The position numbers were made by a program, and so were the translations under genes. DNA of 64,000 nt, taken from positions 32,203 to 96,202 of the forward strand of contig CACDUV010000002.1 of the NCBI GenBank assembly GCA_902556065.1, written 5' to 3'. The stretch comes from an uncultured Pelagibacteraceae bacterium. GTDB taxonomy: Bacteria; Pseudomonadota; Alphaproteobacteria; Pelagibacterales; Pelagibacteraceae. The notes beneath the pieces were generated by a model that saw nothing but the letters and a program-made list of their open reading frames with translations, had not been told where the DNA came from and did no database searches. Below are positions 7,948 to 16,861 of this stretch, piece by piece; positions within the stretch are counted from its first letter, which is position 1; each line of letters opens with the position of its first letter.

Positions 7948-8598
7948 TTAAATTTTTTTTAAAATATAATTTAATGCTGTACTTGATGCTTCAATAGGAA
8001 TGTGATGATCACAATTTTTCATTAATAAAGTTTCAACTGGAATATTATTTCGAATTAAAAAATCTTTAGTTTCAAGTAAATGTGTTGATGGAACAATTTG
8101 ATCGGAATCACCGTGTATTAATAATATATTTGTGCTATTTTTGATTCTATTTTTTAAATTAATTTGATCTATTATCTTTCCAGAAAATCCTACAACACAT
8201 AAAAATTTTTCGTTTGAGGTAAGGCCGACATTCAAGGACATCATGCAACCCTGGCTAAAGCCTGATAAACAAATCTGTTGACTCGATAGCTTGAATTCTT
8301 TTTTAACCTCCTCAATAAACTTTTTAATAACATTTTCAGCTTTAATAGACTCTTCAAGGATATAAGAAGAATCTTCTTTGGTTAAATCAAACCATTGATA
8401 TCCTGATGGATTGATTGCACACTTTTCATGTCCATCAGGACAAATAAATACTGTATTTGGTAGATGCCTTTTCCAATTTAAAGTTAACATGCTTATGTCT
8501 TTTCCATCTCCACCATAACCATGAAGTAAAATTATTGCATTCTTAATCACTGTTCCATTTTCTGGTTTGATTATTATTGAGTTAAGGCAAAATGTCAT
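7948..8598 (-). CDS. Phospholipase/carboxylesterase-family alpha/beta hydrolase
   Basis: This is a 216-residue cytosolic serine hydrolase. The oxyanion-hole HGYGG lies near residue 27, and the nucleophile elbow is GFSQGC at about residue 115. The acid sits in HGDSDQIVP and the histidine in the NCDHHIP stretch. This is the standard layout of the Abhydrolase_2 family (acyl-protein thioesterase / carboxylesterase). The natural substrate is not predictable. The divergent HIG1-like gene begins 49 bp away. Confidence 0.87.
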   Translation of the reverse strand: MTFCLNSIIIKPENGTVIKNAIILLHGYGGDGKDISMLTLNWKRHLPNTVFICPDGHEKCAINPSGYQWFDLTKEDSSYILEESIKAENVIKKFIEEVKKEFKLSSQQICLSGFSQGCMMSLNVGLTSNEKFLCVVGFSGKIIDQINLKNRIKNSTNILLIHGDSDQIVPSTHLLETKDFLIRNNIPVETLLMKNCDHHIPIEASSTALNYILKKI

Positions 8599-8647
8599 AG
8601 ATGATTTATTATGTTTTTTATTTTTAAAAACACACTACAATAACTTA

Positions 8648-8851
8648 ATGATTTCTGGAATATTAGTTAAAATCTTATCTATTGCTCTCTTAATAGCAGT
8701 TGGAATAGTGCTAGTTTTAGGTATTGGAACTTTATTTAAAGGCGGGGAAACAAGTAAAAAATATTCAAATAAATTGATGCAACTTAGAGTTCTCCTGCAA
8801 TTTGTGGCTATACTTGTTTTAGTAGCTTTTGCTTATTTTTTTAAGAACTAA
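8648..8851 (+). CDS. HIG1-domain (hypoxia-induced-type) twin transmembrane protein
   Basis: This 67-residue protein has two hydrophobic helices flanking the hallmark loop: GIGTLFKGGE, then YSNKLMQLRVLLQF. The second motif is the HIG_1_N signature (NKLMxxRVxxQ), shared with mitochondrial Rcf1 and HIGD1A, which associate with cytochrome c oxidase. ATG 8648 fits the family length. The frame is open back to 8567, but that part overlaps the divergent esterase gene. The bacterial role, probably in respiratory complex assembly, is inferred from the family. Its stop overlaps the convergent TlpA-like gene by four bases. Confidence 0.87.
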   Translation: MISGILVKILSIALLIAVGIVLVLGIGTLFKGGETSKKYSNKLMQLRVLLQFVAILVLVAFAYFFKN

Positions 8852-9357
8852 TTATAATTCTCAATCCACTTCAAAAAATCTTTATCATTAAAATCTATAT
8901 CGCCAAGAATCCTTGCAAATTCCTTACCTTCTTTATTTATAAATATTGATGTTGGAACCCCTCTCAGTGAAAAAGTTTTAGCTAAAGTTACTTCTGGATC
9001 AAAAAAAGGTTCTAAATTTTTTAAGTTTAATTTTACAAAAAAATCTTCAACTTTATTTAGCTTTTCTCTACCAATATTAATTGGAAAAACTTTTAAATTA
9101 TTAAGTGACGGATTTACTTGCATATTGTCTAATGAAGGCATCTCTTCTTTACAAGGGGGACACCAAGTAGCCCAAAAATTTAAAACTAACAATTTTCCTT
9201 TGAAATCGTTAATTTTAATTTTTTCATTTTTTTTATTTAAAAAAAATACGTTTTCATACGTTTTTGGAACTTTATGAATAACAATATTTTTAATGTTTGG
9301 TAAATCACTAGCTTCTACTGTTGTAATTAAAAAAATAAATAATGCTAAAATTCTCAT
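8848..9357 (-). CDS. TlpA-like periplasmic thiol:disulfide protein
   Basis: This 169-residue protein has a signal peptide (MRILALFIFLITTVEAS, cleavage near residue 17) and a thioredoxin fold. The active site WATWCPPCKEEMPSL carries the CPPC typical of TlpA/ResA reductases. The cis-proline loop RGVPTSIFIN is present. Such proteins keep cytochrome c or CuA cysteines reduced. No cytochrome maturation gene is adjacent, so the partner is unknown. It is divergent from argH with a 24-bp gap. Confidence 0.87.
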   Translation of the reverse strand: MRILALFIFLITTVEASDLPNIKNIVIHKVPKTYENVFFLNKKNEKIKINDFKGKLLVLNFWATWCPPCKEEMPSLDNMQVNPSLNNLKVFPINIGREKLNKVEDFFVKLNLKNLEPFFDPEVTLAKTFSLRGVPTSIFINKEGKEFARILGDIDFNDKDFLKWIENYN

Positions 9358-9381
9358 ATTAAATAGGTATAACTAAATATC

Positions 9382-10773
9382 ATGACAAAAAATAAAAACA
9401 ACCAAGCAATATGGAACACTCGGATACAAAAGGAATCCTCAAACTTGTTTCAAAAAGTTGGTAATTCTATCGATATAGACAAGAGACTTTACAAAGAAGA
9501 TATTCAAGGATCTATCGCACACGTTGAAATGCTTTTTAGACAAAAGATAATTTCTTTTAAAATAAAAAACAAAATTATTTATGGTCTAAATAAAATTTAT
9601 AAAGAAATAACTTACAAAAAATTTGAATTTAATAAGAAATATGAAGACATTCACATGAATATAGAGAATAGATTATTTCAAATAATTGGTGAAGAGGCTG
9701 GATACATTCATACAGCTAGATCAAGAAATGATCAGGTAATAACTGATTTTAAAATTTGGATTAAAACTGCAACAAAAGATATTAATAATAATATAGATAA
9801 AGTAATCAAAAGCACAATTAAACTGGCTGAGAAAAATGTTGAGACTATCATGCCAGGATTTACTCATCTTAGAAATGCTCAAGCTATATCATTTGCACAT
9901 TATTTAATGGCTTATGTGGAAATGTTTACTAGAGATAAAAAAAGATTTTTAAATAATTTAGATAATTTAGATGAAAGTCCTTTGGGTGTAGCGGCTCTAT
10001 CAGGCACTTCGTTTAATATAGATAGAAATTTTACGTCTAAAAAACTTGGATTTAGAAGACCAACTAATAATTCAATAGATACAATTTCGGATAGAGACTT
10101 TGTACTAGATTTTCTTTATGCTGTTTCAGTATGTTCAATGCATATTTCTAGAATTGCAGAGGAATTAATTATATGGAATTCAGATGGATTTAACTTAATC
10201 AACTTGTCAGATAAAGTTGTTACAGGCTCTTCGATTATGCCTCAAAAAAAGAATCCTGATCTCCTAGAATATTTAAGAGGAAAAACCGGTGCTTCTTATG
10301 GAAATTTTTTTTCTATGCTAACTATACTTAAGGGCTTGCCACTATCTTACTTTAAAGATTTACAGGATGATAAGGAATTGGTTTTTAATTCTAACGACAC
10401 TCTAATTAACTGCTTAAAAATATTTGATGAAGTTTTAAAAAATTGCAGTGCGAATAAAAAGAACATGCTTGAACTTGCAAATATAGGTCATATTACGGCA
10501 ACAGATTTAGCTGATTACTTAGTTAGAAAACACAACATGTCATTTAGAAAGGCATATCAAAAAACAGCTGCTATTGTTAACATGGCTGAAAAAAGAAAGA
10601 AAAATTTAAACGAATTAACTTTAAATGAACTTAAAAAAATTGAACCAAAGTTAACAGAAGAGGTTTTGGAAATTTTCAATTTAAAAAACTCTGTAAATTC
10701 AAAAAAATCATTTGGGGGAACTTCTTTTGAAAATATTAAAAAAATGATAACTAAATATAAGAAGATAAAATGA
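9382..10773 (+). CDS. argH: Argininosuccinate lyase
   Basis: ArgH splits argininosuccinate into arginine and fumarate, the last step of arginine synthesis. The 463-residue protein is full length. It shows the N-terminal TARSRNDQV motif and the fumarase/aspartase superfamily signature GSSIMPQKKNPD near residue 280, which includes the catalytic serine loop. The stop codon overlaps the ATG of a tiny lipoprotein gene (ATGA), which in turn overlaps lysA. The argH-lptM-lysA order is a conserved proteobacterial cluster. Confidence 0.96.
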   Translation: MTKNKNNQAIWNTRIQKESSNLFQKVGNSIDIDKRLYKEDIQGSIAHVEMLFRQKIISFKIKNKIIYGLNKIYKEITYKKFEFNKKYEDIHMNIENRLFQIIGEEAGYIHTARSRNDQVITDFKIWIKTATKDINNNIDKVIKSTIKLAEKNVETIMPGFTHLRNAQAISFAHYLMAYVEMFTRDKKRFLNNLDNLDESPLGVAALSGTSFNIDRNFTSKKLGFRRPTNNSIDTISDRDFVLDFLYAVSVCSMHISRIAEELIIWNSDGFNLINLSDKVVTGSSIMPQKKNPDLLEYLRGKTGASYGNFFSMLTILKGLPLSYFKDLQDDKELVFNSNDTLINCLKIFDEVLKNCSANKKNMLELANIGHITATDLADYLVRKHNMSFRKAYQKTAAIVNMAEKRKKNLNELTLNELKKIEPKLTEEVLEIFNLKNSVNSKKSFGGTSFENIKKMITKYKKIK

Positions 10774-10901
10774 TAAAAAAAACTACATTTACATTAGTTA
10801 TGTTGCTACTGTTATTTTCATGTGGCAAGAAAGGTGACCCTGTATACAAAGAGGAAAAAAACCAAGTTTATCTCAATCTATTCTCTAAATATAGAGTGTA
10901 A
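10770..10901 (+). CDS. lptM: LptM-like small lipoprotein (YifL family)
   Basis: This 43-residue peptide reads MIKKTTFTLVMLLLLFSCGKKGDPVY at the start. It has a lipobox LLFSC with the acylated Cys18 followed by GKKGDP, the hallmark of the YifL/LptM family. In E. coli LptM assists oxidative maturation of the LptD outer-membrane translocon. It overlaps both neighbours, argH by 4 bp and lysA by 1 bp (TAATG). The gene is so short that automated gene calling may miss it. The position before lysA matches the usual location of this family, which strengthens the call. Confidence 0.9.
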   Translation: MIKKTTFTLVMLLLLFSCGKKGDPVYKEEKNQVYLNLFSKYRV

Positions 10902-12115
10902 TGAAATACATAAATAAAAAATTATCTATTGATAAAGTTAACTTTCTAAAGATTGCGAAAAAATATGGTACACCAACCTATTGCTACTCATATTCAAAAT
11001 TAAAAGAAAATATATTAAATTTCAAAAAAAATTTTAAATCAATATCACCATTGATATGTTTCGCGGTAAAATCAAATACTAATGTAAATTTAATTAATGA
11101 GATTTCAAAATTTGGTTTTGGAGCCGATGTTGTATCTGTTGGTGAAATGATGATGGCTCTTAAAGCAGGTATAAGTCCGAAAAAAATTGTATTTTCAGGA
11201 GTTGGAAAAACTACAAATGAAATAAGTTACGCAATAGATAAAAAAATTTTATTAATAAATGCAGAATCTAAAAGTGAAGTAGCAGAAATAAATAGAGTTG
11301 CTAGACAGAAAAATAAAATTGTAAAAATAGGTTTAAGATTAAACCCTAACACTGATGCAAAAACACTGAGCCAAATTTCGACTGGTAAAAAAGAGAATAA
11401 ATTTGGTGTAAATGAAAAAACATTTTATGAAATAATTGATTATTGCAAAAATTCACAAAATATAAATCTTAATTGCCTAAGCGTTCATATTGGAAGCCAA
11501 ATTTTAGATCATAAGCCATATGAAAAGATGCTTAAAGTAGTCGATAATATTTTAAAGAAAACATCTCATGAATTTGAACATATCGATTTAGGTGGTGGTA
11601 TGGGTATTTCTTACACAGATAAAAATAAAAAACTAAATTATAAAAAATATAATTTAGCTATTAAAAAATTTTTAAAAAATAAAAAATGTAAAATTATATT
11701 TGAACCAGGAAGATCTATAATAGCAAATTCTGGAACATTACTCACAAAAGTTATTTATATAAAAGACAGTGAAAGTAAAAAATTTATAATATTAGATGCG
11801 GCAATGAATGATTTAATGAGACCAGCACTATATGGTGCAATTCATAAAACTTTACCTGTTATTAAATCTGGAAAAGTTTCTAAAAAAACTTATGAATTTG
11901 TAGGACCTATTTGTGAAAGTACAGACAAATTTGTGGTAATTAAAAATTTTCAAGAACTTCAAGAAAAGGACTATATCGCAATATGTGATGTGGGTGCTTA
12001 CGGAATGTCACTAAGTTCAAATTATAATTTGAGAACAAAACCACTAGAAATATTAATTAAAAACAACAAAATAAAAATAATTAGAAAAAGACAAAAGCAT
12101 AAAGATTTAATTTAG
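10901..12115 (+). CDS. lysA: Diaminopimelate decarboxylase
   Basis: LysA is a PLP enzyme that converts meso-diaminopimelate to lysine. The 404-residue protein has the PLP lysine in CFAVKSNTN near residue 55, and the phosphate-binding glycine loop GGGMGISY at about 230. The EPGRS loop and the C-terminal CESTDKF motif with the substrate-binding Cys are also present. Its ATG shares a base with the lptM stop. dapB, an earlier step in the same pathway, lies at 55.2 kb. Confidence 0.96.
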   Translation: MKYINKKLSIDKVNFLKIAKKYGTPTYCYSYSKLKENILNFKKNFKSISPLICFAVKSNTNVNLINEISKFGFGADVVSVGEMMMALKAGISPKKIVFSGVGKTTNEISYAIDKKILLINAESKSEVAEINRVARQKNKIVKIGLRLNPNTDAKTLSQISTGKKENKFGVNEKTFYEIIDYCKNSQNINLNCLSVHIGSQILDHKPYEKMLKVVDNILKKTSHEFEHIDLGGGMGISYTDKNKKLNYKKYNLAIKKFLKNKKCKIIFEPGRSIIANSGTLLTKVIYIKDSESKKFIILDAAMNDLMRPALYGAIHKTLPVIKSGKVSKKTYEFVGPICESTDKFVVIKNFQELQEKDYIAICDVGAYGMSLSSNYNLRTKPLEILIKNNKIKIIRKRQKHKDLI

Positions 12116-12126
12116 CTTTTGAAAAA

Positions 12127-12828
12127 ATGACAAGAAACATTTTATTTTCAATAATCTTTTTTACTGGAATTATTATTATTTCTATAATTTTTTTACCTTC
12201 TTTTTTTCTACCAAGAAAAATTGTTTTAGTTGGTGGTAAATTAATGGGTTATTGGACTAGTATTTGCTTAAGGTTTATCCTTTCAGTAAAAATCCTTATC
12301 AAAGGTGAGGAAAATATAATTAAAGAGGATAAATTTTTTATTGCTGCTTCTCATCAATCAATGTTTGAAACCTTTTATTTGCAAACTATTTTTAATTCAC
12401 CAGTTTTTATTTTAAAGAAAGAGCTTCTACAAATTCCAATATTTGGTTGGTATTTAAAAAAAATAGGATCAATTTCAATAAATAGAAATAAAACAACTAA
12501 AGATAATTTAGGTTTTTTTAATGATATTGCAAAAACAATATCACAATCAAATCGTCCATTAATTATTTTTCCTCAAGGTACAAGAGTATTACCTGACGAT
12601 AGAACTCCATTTAAAAAAGGAGCAGCAAGAATATACGAAGAATTAAAGATAAATTGTCTACCAGTAGCCATAAATTCTGGCTACGTGTGGCCAAAAAAAG
12701 GTAGCAAAAATAGTGATAGAACAATTACTATATCAATATTGAAACCTATTTCTGCTGGCCTAGAAAAAAATGAATTTTTAAAAACTCTAGAAAAAAATAT
12801 CTATCAAGAATTAGATTTGATAAACTAA
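12127..12828 (+). CDS. plsC: 1-acyl-sn-glycerol-3-phosphate acyltransferase
   Basis: PlsC adds the second acyl chain to form phosphatidic acid. The 233-residue protein has an N-terminal membrane anchor and the acyltransferase blocks. Block I is SHQSMFET, in which the usual acidic residue of HxxxxD is Glu, as in many alphaproteobacterial PlsC proteins. Block III is FPQGTR. A further conserved stretch is KKGAARIY. It follows lysA by 11 bp and ends convergently on dnaN with a four-base overlap. Confidence 0.9.
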   Translation: MTRNILFSIIFFTGIIIISIIFLPSFFLPRKIVLVGGKLMGYWTSICLRFILSVKILIKGEENIIKEDKFFIAASHQSMFETFYLQTIFNSPVFILKKELLQIPIFGWYLKKIGSISINRNKTTKDNLGFFNDIAKTISQSNRPLIIFPQGTRVLPDDRTPFKKGAARIYEELKINCLPVAINSGYVWPKKGSKNSDRTITISILKPISAGLEKNEFLKTLEKNIYQELDLIN

Positions 12829-13937
12829 CCCTTCATTGGCATCACGACATAAATACTATCAAAATCACCTGGATCTTTTATTAAAGCTGGTGAGCCAGTA
12901 TCATTAAAGAAAATTTCAACTCTATCTCCGTCTAATTGCGAAGCTACATCAATCAAATATCTGGAGTTAAAACTTATTTCTAAATCGTGATCAAATTTAA
13001 CATTTAATGTTTCTTTTCCGTCTCCGCTATTAGTATTATTTACTGAAAGATTAAGAGTATCATTTGATAAATTAAATTTTACACCATCTTTTTTATCCAG
13101 AGATACAGAAGCGACTCTATCAACTGAGTTTAAAAAAAGTTTTAAATCAATTTCTAATTTTTTTTGATTATTTTTAGGAATTACCTGAATGTAATTTGGA
13201 AATTTTCCATCGATAAGTTTTGAAATCAAAATACTATTATTTAGCTCAAACTTAATTTTTGACTTTAGGTTTGATACTTTTACATCACCATCATAACTAT
13301 CTAGCAGTGAACAAAGTTGAAAAATTGTTTTTTTAGGAAGTATAATAGGATCAAATTCAATTTTTTCATCTAGCCTGATTTTTGAAATCGACATTCTATG
13401 ACTGTCAGTAGCAACAGCTGTTAAATAATTTTTATCTTCAACTTCGCTTTGGTGAAAATAGATACCGCTCAAATAATGTCGAGTTTCATCATTTGAAACA
13501 GAAAATTTACATTTATTAAGAAGCTTTAATAATTGTTTTGATTTTATAATAAATTCATTTTCATTAAAATTTTCATCAGTTAGTGGAAACTCAGTAGCAC
13601 TGATACAATTTAAATTAAAAATAGATTTTTCTGACTCTACTTGTAATTTACTTACATCGGTAAGGGTAAGATTAATTTTTTTTCCCGATGTTAATTTTCT
13701 GATTATATCATACATAATTGATGAGGTTGTTGTCGTTTTTCCTTCGTCTAGTATTTCAACATTATTAAGCTTATGAATAAAAATCAAATCAAGATCTGTA
13801 GCAGTAATTGTTAATTTAGAATTACTGGCATCTAATAAAATATTAGATAAAATTGGCAACGTACTTCTCTTTTCTATTACACCCTGACAATAATTAAGTG
13901 CTTGCTGAAGGTCTTGTTGATTTACGTTAAATTTCAT
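12825..13937 (-). CDS. dnaN: DNA polymerase III beta subunit (sliding clamp)
   Basis: This 370-residue protein has the three-repeat clamp architecture. Recognisable stretches are LPILSNILLDA near residue 30, AVATDSHRMS near 175, and the C-terminal VVMPMKG tail, close to the E. coli VVMPMRL. It starts 11 bp inside dnaA, so the two are translationally linked. No recF follows; plsC lies convergent downstream. Clamp function is certain from the family. Confidence 0.96.
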   Translation of the reverse strand: MKFNVNQQDLQQALNYCQGVIEKRSTLPILSNILLDASNSKLTITATDLDLIFIHKLNNVEILDEGKTTTTSSIMYDIIRKLTSGKKINLTLTDVSKLQVESEKSIFNLNCISATEFPLTDENFNENEFIIKSKQLLKLLNKCKFSVSNDETRHYLSGIYFHQSEVEDKNYLTAVATDSHRMSISKIRLDEKIEFDPIILPKKTIFQLCSLLDSYDGDVKVSNLKSKIKFELNNSILISKLIDGKFPNYIQVIPKNNQKKLEIDLKLFLNSVDRVASVSLDKKDGVKFNLSNDTLNLSVNNTNSGDGKETLNVKFDHDLEISFNSRYLIDVASQLDGDRVEIFFNDTGSPALIKDPGDFDSIYVVMPMKG

Positions 13938-15345
13938 TTTCTTTGTTATTGTATAATATTTGATTTTTAAGTTTATTGATATTATCTACCATTTCTGGAT
14001 TCTTTTCTTTAATTTTCTCAATTGTTTTTACTGAATGAATAATTGTAGTATGATCTCTATTTGAGAACTCTCTTCCTATTTCTGGTAACGATTTTGAAGT
14101 TAAAACTTTAGTTAAGTAAATTGCAGTCTGTCGTGGTCTTACAAGATATCTTGATCTTCTTGAAGAAAGCATTTCATTTTTGCTTATCTTGAAAAACTTA
14201 CACACAATAGTCTGTATTAAATCAATTGTAACTTTGTTTTCTGAGATATTCAAAAGATCTTTTAATACCACTTTAGTTTCAGGTAAATTAAGAACTTTAT
14301 TATATATTCTTGAAAATGAAACAATTCTATTAACCGCACCAACTAACTCTCTAACACTTCCAGAAATCTCATTGCTAATAAAATCTTGTATCTCTTTTGA
14401 AACTTGTAGCTGATCCGAATATAAATTATTTAACTCATCTGTTTTTTTTTGAACTATTTTTTTTCGTAATTCTAAATCGGGTTTTTGAATATCAACTACC
14501 AAACCTCCTGAAAATCTAGATTTAATTCTCTCTTGAATACGCATTAGTTTATTGGGTGCTCTATCAGCAGATACAATTATTTGTGATCCTTTGTCTAATA
14601 AAGCATTGAAAGTATGAAAAAATTCTTCCTGCATTGCCTCTTTACCGCTAATAAACTGGATATCATCTATTAATAAAATATCAGTATTTCTAAAATATTC
14701 TTTAAACTTAACCATATCATTTGACTTGATTGATTTTACAAACTGATACATGAAACGTTCAGCTGAGATAAACATTACTTTATTTTTTTTCTTCATCTCA
14801 AAACCTATAGAATTTAATAAATGAGTTTTTCCCATTCCTACACCACCATAAATATAAAGTGGGTTGTAATGAGAAATAGTTTCAGTAACTTTTAAAGATG
14901 CTTCGTAAGCAAGTCTGTTGCTTGATCCATTTATAAAATTATCAAATCGTTTATTTGGATCTATTCGATTATATTGAAGATAAGAATCTTTAATAAAAGA
15001 AACTTTTTCATTTTGGGTGTTTTCAATATTTATTGAGTCTTTTAACTCTTTGTCTATTTTTTGATCAATAATCTTGAATTCAATTCTAATTATATCTTTT
15101 TTATACAATTTAATTATTTTTAAAATTTGGTCTAAATACCTTGAAGTTATCCAGTCTCTAATAAATCTTGTAGGAACAGATAATAATAAATAATTATTAT
15201 GTTCCTCAATAAATGATATTTTTTTTAACCAACTTTCATAAACTTCAGAACCTAATTTGTTCTTCATTTCAGATTGGATTATTTTCCAATCAAGCTCTTT
15301 TGAAGTAAAATTATCAATGTTATTGTTTGTAAAAGTTTTGTTCAT
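13927..15345 (-). CDS. dnaA: Chromosomal replication initiator DnaA
   Basis: This is a 472-residue full-length DnaA. Domain III carries the Walker A GGVGMGKTHLL (about residue 165) and the Walker B ILLIDDIQF. Domain IV ends with the DNA-binding signature RDHTTIIHS. Domain I is recognisable (WLKKISF). The start codon has no obvious Shine-Dalgarno on the coding strand. It sits in the order rpsT-dnaA-dnaN, usual for alphaproteobacteria. The upstream gap shows no canonical TTATCCACA box. Confidence 0.97.
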   Translation of the reverse strand: MNKTFTNNNIDNFTSKELDWKIIQSEMKNKLGSEVYESWLKKISFIEEHNNYLLLSVPTRFIRDWITSRYLDQILKIIKLYKKDIIRIEFKIIDQKIDKELKDSINIENTQNEKVSFIKDSYLQYNRIDPNKRFDNFINGSSNRLAYEASLKVTETISHYNPLYIYGGVGMGKTHLLNSIGFEMKKKNKVMFISAERFMYQFVKSIKSNDMVKFKEYFRNTDILLIDDIQFISGKEAMQEEFFHTFNALLDKGSQIIVSADRAPNKLMRIQERIKSRFSGGLVVDIQKPDLELRKKIVQKKTDELNNLYSDQLQVSKEIQDFISNEISGSVRELVGAVNRIVSFSRIYNKVLNLPETKVVLKDLLNISENKVTIDLIQTIVCKFFKISKNEMLSSRRSRYLVRPRQTAIYLTKVLTSKSLPEIGREFSNRDHTTIIHSVKTIEKIKEKNPEMVDNINKLKNQILYNNKENEI

Positions 15346-15659
15346 AACTTAAGGGAGAATCTCAGTTAGAACTATTTAAAAAATTTTGCAACAAGTATCG
15401 AATTCAAAATTAAAAAAATATTAAATCTGAAATTGTAAATTTTTTTTGTCGAGAAATTTTTTAAATGCTTTAAATTTTAAAAATATTAAAAATATTTTGT
15501 GAAAATAAAATTATTAATTGAATCAAATACAGATTGAATCAAACACTAATTGTATCGCTTGAGACCAAAAATTTACTAAATCTAAATATAGTAATTTAAA
15601 AACTTAAACTCTTATATAATGTGTTGCTAAAATTTATCTTAGAAAAAAATTAAGCAGTA
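15346..15659. other. Gene-free AT-rich region between dnaA and rpsT
   Basis: These 314 bases contain no ORF, tRNA or hairpin that I can support. The region is strongly AT-rich with A/T tracts (15421-15510). It holds the periodic ATTGAATC repeat described separately. It should include the dnaA promoter and the rpsT 3' end. No perfect DnaA box is visible, so I do not call it an origin. Confidence 0.6.
15517..15556. repeat. Three ATTGWATC repeats at 16-bp period
   Basis: ATTGAATCAAATAC (15517-15530), ATTGAATCAAACAC (15533-15546) and the partial ATTGTATC (15549-15556) start exactly 16 bp apart. The first two share 13 of 14 bases. The core TTGA-A-TCAA is itself a short palindrome. A binding array for a regulator of dnaA or an initiator site is possible, but this is inference. 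Confidence 0.65.
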
Positions 15660-15920
15660 TTAAATTGCTGCAATCTTTTTTGTTATTCTTGAAACGTTTC
15701 TTGATGCATTTTGTTTTTTAATTACACCAGTCTTTGCAATTTTCATCAACTCAGAGTTTAATTTAGGTAGAAATTTTAATGCTTCCTCTTTCTTTTTTGT
15801 GTCAATTAAAGCATTCATTTTCTTTATTGCGTTTTTAAATCTACTTTTTCTAGCTTTGTTTACTACTGTTTGCTTAGAAATTCGTCTTATACGTTTAATA
15901 GCTGATTTTGTATTTGCCAT
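15660..15920 (-). CDS. rpsT: 30S ribosomal protein S20
   Basis: This 86-residue basic protein begins MANTKSAIKRIRR, the canonical S20 N-terminus, and binds 16S rRNA early in 30S assembly. The open frame extends 12 codons upstream, but ATG 15920 is the family start. The sequence just before it (CCCCTGCGC) has no Shine-Dalgarno. A good sigma-70 promoter ends only seven bases before the ATG. The mRNA is therefore likely to be leaderless or nearly so. Confidence 0.95.
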   Translation of the reverse strand: MANTKSAIKRIRRISKQTVVNKARKSRFKNAIKKMNALIDTKKKEEALKFLPKLNSELMKIAKTGVIKKQNASRNVSRITKKIAAI

Positions 15921-15927
15921 GCGCAGG

Positions 15928-15956
15928 GGTATAGCTTGAGAACTGAAAACGGTCAA
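15928..15956 (-). promoter_or_regulatory. rpsT: Sigma-70 promoter of rpsT
   Basis: On the minus strand, TTGACC (15951-15956) and TATACC (15928-15933) are separated by exactly 17 bases. Transcription would begin at about 15921, right at the rpsT ATG (15920). The unusually high match for this AT-rich genome makes it one of the better promoters in the window. Confidence 0.7.
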
Positions 15957-15968
15957 CTAAATATTTAT

Positions 15969-16832
15969 CTAATTTTGACAAGAATTACAAAAGAAAGTGG
16001 ATCTATTTGATACAATTTTTTTCTTTATAGTATCTCTGCATCCTCTGGTTTTACATCTTAATCCTTGCTGCTGATAAACTTTAAATTCTTTTTGATAATT
16101 TCCAGAAGATCCCAATGTATCTTTAAAATCTCTAATACTCGATCCACCTTTTTTAATTGCTCTTGATAATATTTTTTTTGAATTATAAATAATTTTTTTA
16201 CAATCATCTCTAGACAATAAACTTGCTTTTTTAAATGGATAAATTTTACTTATAAATAAAATTTCACTTGCATAAATATTTCCAATTCCAGAGACAAATT
16301 TTTGATCTAATAAAAAAGCTTTTATATTTTTGTGCTTTCCTTTGAAGTAATTAACAACATAATTCAGATTAAAATTTAAATTAAATGGTTCTGGTCCTAA
16401 ATTTTTAAATCTATTTTTTAAATTTTTGTCATTTTCTACTAATTCAAAAAAACCAAATCTTCTTGGATCATTATAAACTACTTTTAAAGAATTAAATATT
16501 AACTCAATATGATTATGTTTTTTTGGTAATCCTGGGGAATGATAAAAACTAGCATTAGTAAATTTTAAATCTTTTTTATTATCAATGATGTGGATAGTTC
16601 CAGACATTCCTAAATGTATCAAACAGAAATCTCCATTTTTAAAATTCAATATTAAATACTTAGAAAATCTATCAACTTTAGTAATTTTTTTATTCTTTAA
16701 ATAAGAGCTAAAATTTTTTGGAATTGGAAATCTAAGATTTTTATTTCTAATAATTACTTTTTTAATACTTTTTTGTTTAATTTTTTTATCTAAAGATTGT
16801 CTAATAATTTCTACTTCTGGTAATTCTGGCAT
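15969..16832 (-). CDS. mutM: Formamidopyrimidine-DNA glycosylase (Fpg)
   Basis: MutM excises oxidised purines such as 8-oxoguanine. The 287-residue protein begins MPELPEVE, giving the catalytic Pro and Glu after Met removal. It carries the Lys57-type loop, the H2TH region FVSGIGNIYASEILF, and the C-terminal zinc finger (CKTRGC ... FFCNSC). All catalytic parts are present. It precedes rpsT by 48 bp on the same strand and is divergent from ubiE, an arrangement widespread in alphaproteobacteria. Confidence 0.96.
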   Translation of the reverse strand: MPELPEVEIIRQSLDKKIKQKSIKKVIIRNKNLRFPIPKNFSSYLKNKKITKVDRFSKYLILNFKNGDFCLIHLGMSGTIHIIDNKKDLKFTNASFYHSPGLPKKHNHIELIFNSLKVVYNDPRRFGFFELVENDKNLKNRFKNLGPEPFNLNFNLNYVVNYFKGKHKNIKAFLLDQKFVSGIGNIYASEILFISKIYPFKKASLLSRDDCKKIIYNSKKILSRAIKKGGSSIRDFKDTLGSSGNYQKEFKVYQQQGLRCKTRGCRDTIKKKIVSNRSTFFCNSCQN

Positions 16833-16861
16833 TTCTAACTATATTCAATATATATTTTTAT

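Noticed and set aside
15346..15659. Replication origin call
   Set aside because: No TTATCCACA-type box, and GC skew cannot be judged from one window; only the periodic repeat is reported.
15921..15956. Twelve-codon N-terminal extension of rpsT
   Set aside because: S20 proteins start MANxKSA; the extension lies on the promoter.
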